A stretch of DNA of 64,000 nucleotides from Rodentolepis nana. Taxonomy: Eukaryota; Platyhelminthes; Cestoda; Cyclophyllidea; Hymenolepididae. A model generated the notes under the pieces. That model saw only the letters and a program-made list of their open reading frames with translations. It was not told where the DNA came from and did not search any database. The position numbers and the translations under genes were made by a program. How positions within the stretch are numbered: position 1 is the first letter of the stretch; each line of letters opens with the position of its first letter. Positions 1-20,481 of the stretch are shown here, in pieces. Location of the stretch: assembly GCA_900617975.1 (NCBI GenBank), contig UZAE01012025.1, positions 2,904 to 66,903 on the forward strand. The letters are read 5' to 3'.

Positions 1-35
1 AGAGTGCACCACGTGAAGGTAAGTCTAACGCACAT
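1..35 (-). mobile_element. SINE-like element, 5' end fragment cut by window edge
   Basis: The first bases match the reverse complement of the 5' end of the dispersed ~0.3 kb family seen complete at 29,233-29,549. The shared core is GTGCACCACGTG followed by AGGTAAGTCTA. The same end occurs near 25,140 and 32,430. The rest of this copy lies left of the window. Confidence 0.7.
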
Positions 36-3000
36 CCCCTAACTGAATTATAAGCGTTGTTAAGTAAATAATCATTAATAATGGTACTTATCATTTATTA
101 TTCATGTAAATAAATACTGAACGGGCAATCTCTTTAAATAGTGCATTGAGTAACTGGGTAATTTGATTGTTGTATTAAATCTGTGTGAATAATGGGTTAT
201 CCCAGATACGAGCTGCAAACTGTTAAATTTAATCTCAACATTATATTTTATAATGGAGGTTTCGCTTGATCTCGAGTGGCTTTCGATATTACTTTGTCCT
301 TAAGGCTTCATACTTATACTTCAGTTGATTTGTACTTGCTGTTTCGAGGATGCTTGCGACGAAGTGTTCAATTCCGATCCTAATTCCTAGCAAACTTCAT
401 TGCAACAGACTGTTTCATTGATAGACCCATTTTAGAGTAGGAAGAGATGATCAAAATTAGGGTAATGATCAGTGTGTTGTTAATTGCGGTGAAGTGGTAG
501 TAAGTGCTTAGAGGGAGAGTATGTATTGTTATTGATGTTAGGTAAACAGTTGGAAGAATCATAGGTCGCCTCTGTCGTAGGTAACATCTCTTGAGATTTG
601 AGGGCATATCGATTTTAGACCACTGATTGAGAGTTGAAATTTGAACATTTCTATGGATTTTGCTCAACGTTATGGGACTACGTGATTGCCCCTATCCCAC
701 CTTTGTGTCTATTGTGTTACTAATTTTCTTAGGCTGAGCAAAATCTTGTTATGGTTGATTGCTATACAGCCTCTTACTCAGTTTCATCATCCGAACATGT
801 TTCACTCTTGCGTTAAGATTTGCTCGAATTTTGCAGACACTGCTGGTCTAATGCGAAATTCAAGTGATTGTGGTTTGGATATTGTAGTGGTCATTTCTTG
901 GAATCACGCATCAAAATTTTACTTGCTAATTGTCCAATTTAACAAAAACAACTGCATTGTTCTTACTTCTCCTGGAGATGATCAATTCCCGCAGATTGTT
1001 TAACTTACCGTCACTCTTATCAGCACGCGGTGTTTATCTCTCCTTGCCGCCATGTGGTTCTAAAACTGTTGTCACTCCGACAGGGTTTTGATCTCTGAGC
1101 GTTAATACTAATATGAAGACAACTTGCATCCTTATATGTAGAAGTAATAAAATGCCTTGGACTAAATGCATTGTCTTAATATGCTCTTTCTGGCCAGTCA
1201 GTTAAAGTCCAGTGAGGAGACAAATTATGGCAAAGGTAGATTGGTCATCTTAACACTGTAGCAGTATTGAAGAGTCACGTCATACAAGGTGTTCAACTAG
1301 GCAGTTACAAACGAACTGTAACTCAACAGGAGAATTGTAAAGTTTTCTTCATCTTGATTATGCACTTTTCGGGCTGTTGCATAACAGGAGGTTACATACG
1401 CAGCCGAGGAGAGGAGTGGAGACGGGAACAGTAGTTTATTGTGTTGCGTGTGAGTACACGCTCATCTTCAATCCGTTCTCCTGTCTACTCTCTACTCCTG
1501 CCCCTCCCCCTCTCCTCCCTTATAACCTAAGTGCGTGTCTAGTTTGCGCGAGTTAAAATTTTGCGCTAATGTGTGTCTACCACGTGATGTTTTATGATTG
1601 GCGAGCAACTGAGAGTTAGGAAATGAGCTCTAACTTCCATTCTCCCCGATCCATTCCTCTCTTCTCTCGTGTTTCCGTTTATGTCCTTACCCTTAGTCGT
1701 CGCCAAGTTTGCACTCGATTGAGTCCATTGCTTTTTGTACTTTCTTGGTCATGCTAATCTGTTTCATAGCAAACGGTTCTGCATTAGTTTTCCCTAATTA
1801 TTCTTTATGCATTATTCTGCTTGATTATTGTTTTCCCATTGGTAGAAAATGACATTTGAATAATGTCTTGCAAGTTTGGCTTCCTTAATTCCGAAATCCA
1901 GAAACTCTTGGTTATTTTCCACCAGAGGCTAAATAAATCTACGTTAGTGTTGGGCTAATTTAAGCTAATATGTACTATCGAATTCAGAGAATGGAGGGTA
2001 TGTGTTTAAGATTTAATTTCGGGTGAAAATAGCAAAATTTGTTCCATAGGTCTTTTAGATTTCCAATCGCTTACTTCTCATTTCAGCTTAAAGATTGTAT
2101 GCGGATTCTGACGTATTTGAGGCAATATTATGTTATAAGACGGCTCAGCTACCTTCAAAACACGCGAAATTTCGCATTTACTAAGAGTTATGCGTGTAGA
2201 AGAGTGATCCTCTCTATGGTGCAAAAGAATTGCTTCCTTTGCTGCAAACAATCGTGCATTTTTGGAAATAAACAATTTATTGCTATCGCAGGTTGTATTC
2301 TTATATCTTCAGGCTGTTCTTCCCTCTGATGAGATTGAGATGTTAAGAATAGTGTATAGAGTAGATCATTCGAATTTGCAATTATTTACTTCTTAGATAT
2401 TGTGAACATAATTTAGTTCTCTGTGTCCAGTGTTTATTGAAGAGTTGTTTGGTTTGGAAAGCGACCACTTGAATTCATTCCTGTTCTTTAAAAAGATCGA
2501 GAAAGAAGGGCGATCAAATGTGGCTAGTAGTTTGATTTTACTGTAGTTCAATTTATAATATTCTCGTTCCCAGTTCCTTTCCTTCAGGTTGTTGAGTGGA
2601 TTGATTCCTAGTGCAGCTAAAATGTATATTAAACGTGTTCTTTTTCAAATCATTAAGATGTCATACTAGAACTTTAAATGACGGGGTTTCATTATTAGTT
2701 TCGCGCTGTTTGCACATTTCCTTACTACTTCTTGAAGTTTGCTCCGGCCGATATATCAACAACCTTTCTTCTATTTCTCCCCAATACCTTTTAACGGTAA
2801 AATATCTCCTCTTACCGCTTTATTGTCTGTATTAGCTATTATTCATAACATCCGAGCACAATCACACTTACGTATGTGGACTAGTCATGGTTGAAGTTTC
2901 CGATATTCGAAACAGGTTGGACAGAAATGGCCACTATGTGGATTGATTGACTATCTAATACTTGAATATATCGTTTTTTTAACTTGGTTGAGGCGCTTTG

Positions 3001-6000
3001 TATCTATTAAGTTCCTATTTTTTAAGAATTGCGGCTTTGTATCTTATGCTAATCAATCCATGTGACAAGATTTAATAAACAGTCGAGAAAGTGAGAACAA
3101 AAATCAATTTTCCGTCAGTGTGATTGTGTGCAAGTTTTATTCACATCAATGTTGGATGTATGTGTCCGTGTTTCTTTTTTTGCAATATCTGTTTATGTGC
3201 CAAGTTAGTTCGCTCACAAAATCCAACTATTTGCCTAATCTTCCCGCCATTGCTGTATTTGTTTAACCCTCTTGACGTGCAACAACCCAAGATATTACGA
3301 TTTAATTTTCAAGCCATGCGACTGCAATTTTTGTTTAATCTAGGATTATTGTTAGAAATTAGGAGATATTTCCAGCATTTATTTCCCTCCTGATTTTCCT
3401 TGCTTATTCTTTCTGCACGTGATTGGTGGAATAGGAGGAAAGGGAAAAGGCAGTTGTGTTGCTTCGTCCTCCTCACCTCCTCCTCATTTAATCATCGTTT
3501 ATCCGAAAAGTGGCTAGCGGGGTTTGTCGCTGCATTCGCCTTTTTCTTTCATCTCTGCTCTCTCTCTCTCTCTCTCCTCTCCCATTCTCTTCTTACGAAT
3601 GTCTTCTTTCTGGGTCTCGATGTAACTGAGAATGGGAACTTTTATGATTAATGTTAAGTTAATCCGGTCGTGGGTTTAAATCAAACCATGTGCAGGCAAC
3701 TCATGTGGTGCTTTTTAAATTCACATCAATAGCGAAATATATGATACTTCAGTTTTCTTTGTGTTTCATCGACTTGTTGACTACTTCCTCAATGGAATAT
3801 CTCCATAGACAGATGATTGAAAATGAAATTGGGAGGCTTTTTTACTCTTTACTTAAGGCTATATATAAACGTGTGATAAAAGTAGAAGTAGACATCCGTA
3901 ACGAGTTTGGCTAATCTTGTGTTCAAATTCGATGGACGGAGCGCATAACAACACCTTTTAAGTCTGACCAATAATAGAAGGGTCAGCAAGTTTTGAATCG
4001 ATGAGCTTCCAGCTTGGATTTTCTCCATAATTACGGAAATTATTTTAAACGCAGATAAAGCTAACTTAAACGCTTTCTAATCGAGAAGCTTTTGATCGTT
4101 TATCCTGATCAAAATTAATAATTCAATTTACATTATTTATTTGTTGAATAAGCTGTAACGGAATTCTAATCTTCTAAGGTCTCACCATCCTTGAGGTAAA
4201 TTCCCCTTGTTAGATATCGTCTGGAATGAAGTTGGTGGGGAGACTAGGATTTCTGTTTTGCTGCTATAGTTTTTTTGTTCACCAGAAATTGATCTGATAT
4301 TGGTTCAAGTAGATAAGGCATAATGCATTTCCTTAACGCCACTTTTATAAGCAAAAATTGTTGTGTTAGAACAGCGATCGTCTTTATTTGGCTGAAATTT
4401 TAAGATGTAAACATAATCCAATCCATGTTTTTTTTCTTCCGAATCAAGTTGTCTGGAGACAAGATATTCACACTCTAGCTTCGAGCTTCGAAACTCGTTG
4501 ATTTGAAACGACGATGCTTTGTAGATGGAACGTTTTATTTCTCGATGATCGCCTTTACCACGGGTGATAATGCTCGACTTTTATTCCCAAACTTGTATAG
4601 TGGAAGTCTAGTTTTTTTCTTTAACCCTTCATATAAGAGGAAACCATCTTTATCCAAAAAGTCTCATTCGAATATTGTTTGACGTAATAGAAGCTAACAC
4701 TTTCCGCAGTGATGTTATCAAATGTGCTAAATCACTGGATTAGACACCTACCAAACCAGCGTGCGAGTAAAAGTTATTTTCGGTTTTATTATTTTCTTGC
4801 TATTGGTTTAAAATTGTGGTCTTTTTCAGATGTTGATAGTTTCAATGTTATTGTTATTATTAATGACAGGAGGGCAAAGAATACAATTTATTCTGGTGGG
4901 GAGTTATTTTAATACAGGGAAGTACAAAGCATAGGTGTCGAATATAAGAGAAGAGAGTGAAGTGTCGGTGCTAATCCTGGTCTTTACATTGATTGCCGAA
5001 ATTTCGGTCCCTCTTTCCTTTATTATTTCGGTGGCGTTCACACCTTATTGATTAATTTACTAAGTATTTAGTTCCCCATTCTAACAGTATGATAAAGCTA
5101 ATATTTACTTAATATGACAGTAGAATTCACAACTATTCTGTCGACTTTTTCCGGCTTTTAACCTAGGTTTTTAATTCTCTATTTTTAGATTCTCCTCTCT
5201 AATTTCTGTTAAATTTTAAACAGAATGAAATAAAACCTCTCGAACATTTCCGCATGTTACATCCTTCAGTTTTCAATTTTAATGCGTTTCAGCAGCTCCA
5301 TGAGCCCTTTTTTCTCCAGTACTAATTCGTTAGCATACAATGGCCACGAGCAGGCAGATGAGATCAGTAGAGGAAGGGAGTGGGATTGGGGGGGTGTCCT
5401 CAAGGTTGGCTTTGTTTCATTCCCTCCCACAGAATGTTGTTAGGCTTTTTTCCCTCTTCGGTTTAATCGCTGTGACTTAAATACCTAGTGGCGGTTTATT
5501 TTGATCTTGAGTTTTAGCATTCTGAGAGGACTTATCTAAACCAAGTAGGCAATTTCATTTTTTTTCAGATGATCGATAATGTGTTGATCTATATAATATA
5601 GGCTGCCCATCCTTGAATATCTGTTTAAACTGTCACCCTTCTAGCTTTTTACGGTCACCGTACAAGGTGGCGAGGGAAGTAAATAACGCTGAGTAGGGTT
5701 TAGTGAAAGTTTTTGGACAAAAGATAGTGGATTTATGGTTTTTTTGGGTTTGGGTAATCAGTTAGAGGTAAGACATTCGACTAGATCGGTGTGGGGCATC
5801 AAAAAGATCCTAATATATGGTTCATCTCAACATTCACTGATCTCCCCCCCCACACACGTTGTCTCCACTTCCTTCTCTCCTTTTTGCCTATCAGCTCTTG
5901 GTTGTCAATCGGAACAAAGTACGATGTGCATGCCAGAGCTATAGCCACATGTAGATTGAATCATATTTGGCGCGCCTGGATTTACCTGGTAGTTAACTTT

Positions 6001-9000
6001 CACCCAATGAATGTTCTTCACTGCCTCTTCTCTTCATGTTCCTTTGACGTCTAAATCTCCGCTAAAATAACGTTGGCCACTTCCACGCTTAAGTGTTGGC
6101 CTTTCCTTTCATCTTAGTTGACTAAATATGCCTCCTTTCAACTCGGGTCGACCTCTAAACCAAAGTAATTCGTTCGGACTAGTCTATCATGAGTTGTTGC
6201 CAATTTCGAATCTGGTGATTGCTTACTGGTATAGCATTCATATTGGATGTTTTTCATCTCTTACCTTAGAGGGGTAGTCGATGGATGTTGGAACCATTAT
6301 CTGAATTTTCAGACATGCATGTTGGCCAATGCATCACTGTCAGACAATTCGCTTATTAATAAATTACCATCATTTCAATAGTGGTTAGTTTCGATATACA
6401 TAGCCATTTTTCCTAATGTATGCTTATTTATGATGGGGATATCTATGCAAACATAATTGGCTTCCGTGTAGGCACTCGCTTATTAGACTTTAAACTTTCG
6501 AAATATCCATGGAACATCCTACGTTTGTATGGAAATCTTTTTATTCCTTCAATCACCTGATCTGGTTCGCCTGCTCTCATTGTCATTGCGTCAATACAGG
6601 CCATCGCTTTTTGTGCATATTTTTTGGTAATTTATATTCTCTTTTTCTCAGAATTGCAGGATGGCCCATCTTTCTCACTGTTAGATGAAAAATAATCTCT
6701 TTCCTTCCCCTTTTCGCCTCCATTCTTTTACTATTGTTGCCTTGTCGTTCTCACCTTGATAGGACGTGACTAGTTGTCTGCACGTCTTAGGCGTCTTAAA
6801 TTAGCTTCCTCTATTTTTATACTTATCTTGCAGCGCGATTCTTTTCCCACGCCTACAAATATCCTTGATGTTCATTCGAATTGATTGCTCCTTTTTCAAA
6901 GAATGAAAAAGGATTCCCAATGACGTCTGGGCTTTTATCCGGACTGCTCTTAGCCTTAAAAGTCATACGATAATGGCAGGGCGTGGATAGAACAAAGGTC
7001 ATTTGTGATCAACTTCTGCTGGTTGTCCTCACGTCTGTCATCCTTGTCATCAAAATGCGGGACAGAAACAAGTAGCAGTCTGCGGTCTTTTACATGTTAG
7101 CTTCAATAATAATGGGGAAACTTATACTGATATGTGAAACTTTTACTGAGTTAATAAGATATTAATTTTATTTGTCTCCTTAGACGAAGAGGCAGTAATT
7201 TTGTTTTTTTATACTGAATGAGCCACTTGTGTCGTTTTTTTGCCATGCAGTACAGTTGGTGTTATAATGAAAATAGCTAATACTGAGAGTTAAAATAAGC
7301 GGAACTGTGGAATGTTTTCCATTTGTTTAAAATGAATTTATTTGATGTTTTCTCCCCTCGAAAACAGTGATGATATTTTAACTACGGATTCATAACTTTC
7401 AATCTTTAAGTAATACAATTTATAATAGGAGGCGATTAATCGGCAGTTGAAAGCCTGCGTTCATTTCATTGCTTAAATTCTCTATCTCATAAGTCGGTTT
7501 GGATTCATCCGATGGGATTATCACATCTGATTGGTGGTGGTGGTGGTGGTTGTGTCGTTCTCTGCTTCCATCCTATTTTACTCTCTGCATACAGGCCTCT
7601 TCCTATATTTTCATAAGGCATTTTAGTATCTTCACTTAAGCGTGTGAAATTGCTGCGTTTAATTAAGATGCGGTCTATTCCCATTCTTTTAATTGAATTA
7701 TTACAAATTTCTCATTTATTACTCTGATTGCGCCTGTATTTAAATGCTTCAGTTTTTGTTCTTAACGCTCATTATACATGGGCGCGCATTCCTCTTGCAT
7801 TCGCCATCTTTCATTCATCTTCTATTAACCGGTAGTTCTCTTCCCTAATCTTAGAAAATTTTGTTACTTGGGTCAAAATCAAACTATGTGTTCTGATTGT
7901 GCAGCTTTTAACATACTTATTGGTGAAGTCAAAGGTCATGGATTCCATACCCACTACTTCGAACTCAGTAAACGGGATGGCCAACCCCACTGGTTGAGTC
8001 TGGGGAGGTGAGGGTGGCAAAATTCAAGCTTTTCACTATGGAAGCTCCATAATGCTACCTCTCCAATCACTTTCTTAAACTGGCTTTTAATTTATAACAG
8101 AACTTGGGTTGTTTATTTGTTTTCGCTTCTATTCTTTGAGACCCCCTTTGTACGTGGATATACAGATGAAATTTTCTCTGATCGTGGAGGGATAGCGCTT
8201 TTTTCTATTTTCAAATGATACCGATATGTGCTGTAAACTACTTTCGGAGAGGTTGGCGCACTTATCTGATAAGTAAAATTTGTCATGCTTAATATATGAA
8301 CCTTTGACCCTTGGTCCGGCTCGTGGCTGGACGATGAAATAACCTGTCAATTTGATATTTTTATCTTTGGAGATTTTAAAGTAATCAAGTGTATGCTTTT
8401 TAACATTTTAAAATCTGTACCTCTAGTGAATTGGTTTAAGCTACTTAATTTCCAAAGGCGCATTTCTTGTCAATGCCTTAATTCTTAACCTTAGTGTGCT
8501 TAATTTTAAAGCCCAATCTGAGATGTTTATGACTGCTTCTTATTATTATTCTGTTATTGACAATTATAAAGGAAAGCTCTAATTTCGATCATCTGGTGGC
8601 ACCTGAACAGGCAAAATATATAAATAGAACAGTGCAAGATGAAATTGGGGATTGAATGAAATTGGGGATTTTACTGTGAACCTTATACTTTGAAAGCTTT
8701 GATTTACCCTCTTCATGAGTTTTTTATTTACTGCATAGTGTCCGCATTTTCCATTGTTCAATTTTTTCTGGGCTTGTTGATCAGTTGATATAATGAAATA
8801 TTTGATTTATTTATCAAAACGCTTTATGCTGCTAAGCGGAAAACTAAAATTTAGCGTGTTCACAAATTGCTCGTTTTCCATACCAGGATTTGTCATTTCT
8901 TTATTTATGACTAACAACTGGTTAGAAGTGGTCAAAGAAGCAGTTACTGTCATTCAAACTTTCCGTCAGATAATGCTGACTCCGGTTCGATTCTCGTTAA

Positions 9001-12000
9001 TCCAACTCCATTAAATTCGATGTATAAAAGGACTGTAACCAGTCAACAAGTGTATATCTGAAAGCTGTCTTCCCATTATTTAGGCTCAAGTTTGCCATTT
9101 CTAATTACTGGAGTAATGTCAAACAGCGTATGTTGGACTTGGGGTTTGTATTGTATCCGCAATTTTGGTTAGAGGAAAATTGGTTGATTTCCCGTTGTTA
9201 ACCTGAAAATTTGAGCACATGAACGCCGAATTTAAAAGCGAAAATTCCTACTACATTTGTCTAGCTAACAATTCGTTCGTATTCCCTAAAAGGAGTTCAA
9301 TCCATCAAGGAATTCTCAACTTTTTTGAGTGGAAAAAGGACGACTTTGTGTACAATTTCTTTTTTAATTCTCCTTTATTTATTCGGTTCTCTCTTTTTCT
9401 TCTTCTGTACCGAGTCTTTTTCCTTTTTAGTATTTGAAGGTTCTTTTTTGTTTTAATGATCTGAGATTGGTTAGGGATACAATCTCCTGAAAATGCTAAC
9501 GAAAGTAGATCCATGTCTCGTTCATTGTCAGCCAGGTTTCTTTTAATGGAACAGGTAATTCAGTTTTTTAGGTGGGAAAATTAGCTACCAGATTAGAAAG
9601 GTAAGCTCAATATGTTAGGAACAGCGTGCGTCCTCAATGTAGACAGGTGATTTAGTATCCACCTTCGAGAATTTCTCAAAGTGTAGATTCTAAAGTTTGG
9701 AGCTACATTAGTCTGCGGGTCTCGTCACATCAAGTTTTAAGGGGAGCAGTTCTACCACTGTTTGTAGAAAGTTTGTTGTTGTGATTGGTCGTGGTCGTGC
9801 ATGGAGGAGATCTGGGTAACTGAGACAACATAACGTCGCTTTACGTGGGATTGCTTTCTTTATTATTGCAGTAATTAATGCAGTAAAGTTGTTCCAGTTC
9901 ATACTTCTTCATAAAGCGGTTATTAATGATCATTTCGCATGATTAAATGAAGTAGCCCATTATTAGGAAAAGTCAAGTCACTTACATAAGTCAGGTAGAT
10001 GCTAAGAGAATTTGTAAATGATGGGCCTCCTTCACACCGTATTCTGCTTGAGGTTAATGGGCTTTTGATGTGTTTCTAAGTTCCTCCCTCCCCATAGTCT
10101 CTAATCCGAGATTTGAAATCCCTAATGGCAGGTTTTGACAAATGATTTACGTCTATGTTTATCCTTATAAATATCTCGAGAAAGATCTCCATCCTGGAGC
10201 CGCTCTCATTTTACTCATCTTACTATATTTAACTTCAACATCGCTAGATGTTCACTGACGAGCATCGATCTCTAACTTTGCCTTTAGGCATAGCTTTGAA
10301 GATAGAATTCCTAAACTGAGTTTCATTTTAACTGCAGTGGGCGGCTGAAAGGTCATTCTGCTTACGCAGTAGAAGTTTAACAGAAATGGTCTTTCTAACT
10401 GTGTGTGTGTGTGTAGTATTTTAAATGTTTGGACTGCGGCCGAACGGTGGTTATTTTGATACAAGCGGTGTACTCGCAGCAAAAGTCCATAAAAAACAGC
10501 ACCAGTTTCTTTAATGAAGGGTGCTGGGAAAAGGGTTCCGTTTCTGCGAAAAACACCTTTCCCCTTATTAGATGTTGTGTTTCATTTCCCTTTTTGTTTT
10601 TGACACTTGATGTTTCAGTAGTTGATTTGTGGCGTTCTCTTCTCTTTCTAAGACGCGAATAAATTGTCATACCGCCTATTTCCCCTTATCGCGTGCTTTG
10701 TATGTCTCATGGTTCTCCCTTATTTAAAAACTAAGATGGCGTATGATTATATCAGTTAGACAATAAAATTGAGGATTTAGTGTCTTGCATTGGGGATAAC
10801 ATCGGAGATGTAGTCTCGGGGACTGATGCAACTCTCGACAAAGTTGAAAGGTCCTGATGCAGACTAATTTGCTCAGTTTAATGAAATTCTTGCTGAGTAG
10901 TGGGTATCGAGCTGTCAGAAGAGTACCAATCATGATGTGCATTCATCTATTCCAAGTGTTAGGAACTATATTATTAAGGCTCCAGTTAATTCCAAATTTA
11001 GGTTTTTGACTGCCTAGTGCTTACGGACTTCTTCCTGACCGATTAACTTCCATGTTTCTCCTAACGCCCTATTTTCTATCGACCTTTTCTAAATGAGTCA
11101 GTTATTATCACTTAATTAGAATTGACTGGAATTTTTTCATTTTGCCTCAATTGCCTATTCTCAGCGGTGGGAAACTGTTATCTTTCTAAGATTGCCAATG
11201 GCTTTACCTTCCTCGAATTTCACATTTTGATTAAATGTTCGGGAATGTTCCACATTTCGTTATGCCATGCTCCGGCTTTTAATTGAATTAGCTTCTAACC
11301 AAAGAAAATGCGCATCTCTGGGTTTAAGTTTTGAATAAATAGCGTAGATGGATGGGAATTAACGTTGATTTAAGTAGGGATTCCTTGAATATCTCAGTTG
11401 TGTTTATTTATCCTTGCTCCTAACTGCTTTCCTGCATTTAGTACTTGCAAATATGTTTATAATCATTTGGTTTTGATTTAAAACATCTGAAATAACAAAT
11501 TTATGATTAACATTTACCCAGGCAATAATACGAATGGCCCTCCGTCTAATTAATTCTCCCTGAAAGGATGGGCCTTAAGATGTAAGTTCCTCGCAGGAGT
11601 GCCTCCTAGACGTTTACCCCTTACTCAAGTCGAACGTTGTGGAGTTTGGAGGGTTTGGTGGTATGTCAAGTTTGCTTAGGGTGAAATATGGTTAATAAAC
11701 GAGGTCACACCTGTTGCAATAGCTACAAGACGTTTAGGCCGCACTTCGTGCACTTTTGCCGAAAATTCCTGTTAATCACTTAATTAAGTCATTCCAACCT
11801 TGGTCCATGTACAATTATGGAGCTCGTTCCCGTAACATCTGATGAGGCCAATTTTCATGAGTTCCCTAACTGTTTATTTTTAGGGATTTCGATCATCATC
11901 ACAGGGTGGCTCAATAGCCTTTTCTTTGAATGCCCATGGCGTTCTTGGTGGATTAATTAAGGCAAATGCTAGCGTCTCTTATAGGCACAGGGCTTCTTCT

Positions 12001-13628
12001 TATTACCAGTTCTGACATTGATCTGCTACCGCTACATGTTTTCTTTTTTGCAGTTTTAACTAGCTGCGTTTTTTCCTCAACTTGCACATCTGTTTGCTCA
12101 TAAAAAGAGAGATTGGCTTCTCTTCATGCGTCGCCTAGATGTATTTACATTTTCGTCTAAGTAAGGTGTTTCGAAGTTTTGTGTTGCTCCTTTGCAAAAC
12201 TTGTATGTGCGCGCATGCATAGTTGGTCTCTGCCAGCCCGCCTACACGCGCACACACACTAGTGTTTGTGCAAAGTCCACTGCGCAAAAGGTCATCTTTA
12301 GGCCTCTAAGGCTAATAAATTCATTCCCTAAATCCAGCAGACCTTTTTCGCTTACCTAGTGTGGCGCAGTTAAGGTGCGTAGACTTGAATCTGGAAAGCC
12401 GTCTGCTCAAATAGCGCAAATCGAAGAACGTCTAGAGTGGGCGTTTGATTAAAGTACAAATAGGTAAAATTGAACCAGAGAAGAGTGGGATTGTCGAAGG
12501 AAAATGAAGGTAAGCATTTTGTTCTCAAACGGTTATGAATTAGCCAGAACTTGATTAAGGCTTGGCACAATTATTTCCTTGAAGTGGGTGTGATGCTTTC
12601 GGTTGCGACTTTGCGTTAACTACCCGAAATTTGTCGATCACGTTTTCTCCAGTCATCATTCGTTTGACGTCAAAAGAAATGGGACCTGTCTCTAATTGCT
12701 TTAGTTTCTAATCCTGGTGGTGGAGCCAACCTACTTAAATTGGCTGTAAAATGTTTTTTTTACTTTACCTAGCTTGAATCTAAGCATTGGTGTTAGAGGT
12801 ACCCATAAGAGCAAAATTTAAATGTTATTTACTGTTGAATATATGATAAAATGTGATATAATTTCCGACATAATTGCACAACTCCTTCTCCATTGCCTTA
12901 GAGGCTCCCGATCCCTTTTTAACAAAATTTGCTTTTGAGTTCCCTTTTCTCTTTGCGTATGCTCCTTAATCGTGAGAAGGTTGTTATTGTCTGATGTGGT
13001 TAAACCTTCCAACTTACTTCCCGATTTTTTTTGGGCGGTCATTCTTGCTTCGCGGCGGGTGTGTGTTGTTAAAGAATTGTCTCTTTTACGTTTAATATAC
13101 TTAAATCTTTAACTTTTATTTTTTTCTTGCTGCTTTCCCAATTATTGACAACAATAAACTGCGGCTGAACGGTTTCCCCCAATTTTAGTAATTGGTAATA
13201 AATTATTCCACATTACATTTATATCCAACCAAATACATTTCAGAAGTTTCCAAAAGGCCAACTATGCCTTGGCTTATTGCACAGAATAGGTATTTGAATT
13301 AAATACAAAAATTGTTTTTCCCAACTAAGCACCAAAATCCCCATTCTATTCAATTTGCTAATTTGATTCAAGTATCATTGCACAGTTCACCTTGGGCATG
13401 AGAGTGTCTGCAAAACGGGCGAAAATATTGAAATATGCTTTTGAGGTTTTGGCTCTAATACAAAGCGATCGTAGTTTGGCATTTATTGTTACAACGTTTA
13501 GAATTTTATTGACATTTTTATGTATAGTTCTGCTGAAAGCCATATTATTATCGGCGGCTGAACGCCGTTATTGATTTTTCGCATGGTATTACTTATTGCG
13601 AAATTGTATATCTTCTCTTCTGTTCTAG
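36..13628. other. Long T-rich region with no supportable exon
   Basis: I see no conserved protein segment on either strand over 13.6 kb. Open frames are short and rich in F, L, S and Y, as expected from T-rich DNA. The T excess on the given strand matches introns of the TTBK gene that follows, so this is best read as a long intron or 5' flank of that gene. The exons for the kinase N-lobe (glycine-rich loop, catalytic lysine) should lie here or further left, but I searched by eye and did not find them. Simple repeats include (CT)n at about 3,558-3,577, (GGT)n near 7,532 and (GT)n near 10,400. Confidence 0.5.

Positions 13629-20481
<6,853 letters not shown>

Noticed and set aside
380..1003. Open frames of about 100 codons on both strands at the start of the window
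   Set aside because: Composition is that of random AT-rich sequence, there is no domain, and the frames overlap on opposite strands.
3690..3914. A short frame containing a VIKVEVDI stretch, considered as the missing TTBK N-lobe
   Set aside because: It lacks the glycine-rich loop and the ALKVES context, and does not join the kinase exon in phase.
7530..7553. (GGT)n considered as a glycine-rich kinase loop
   Set aside because: It is a plain trinucleotide repeat with stops nearby and no kinase residues around it.
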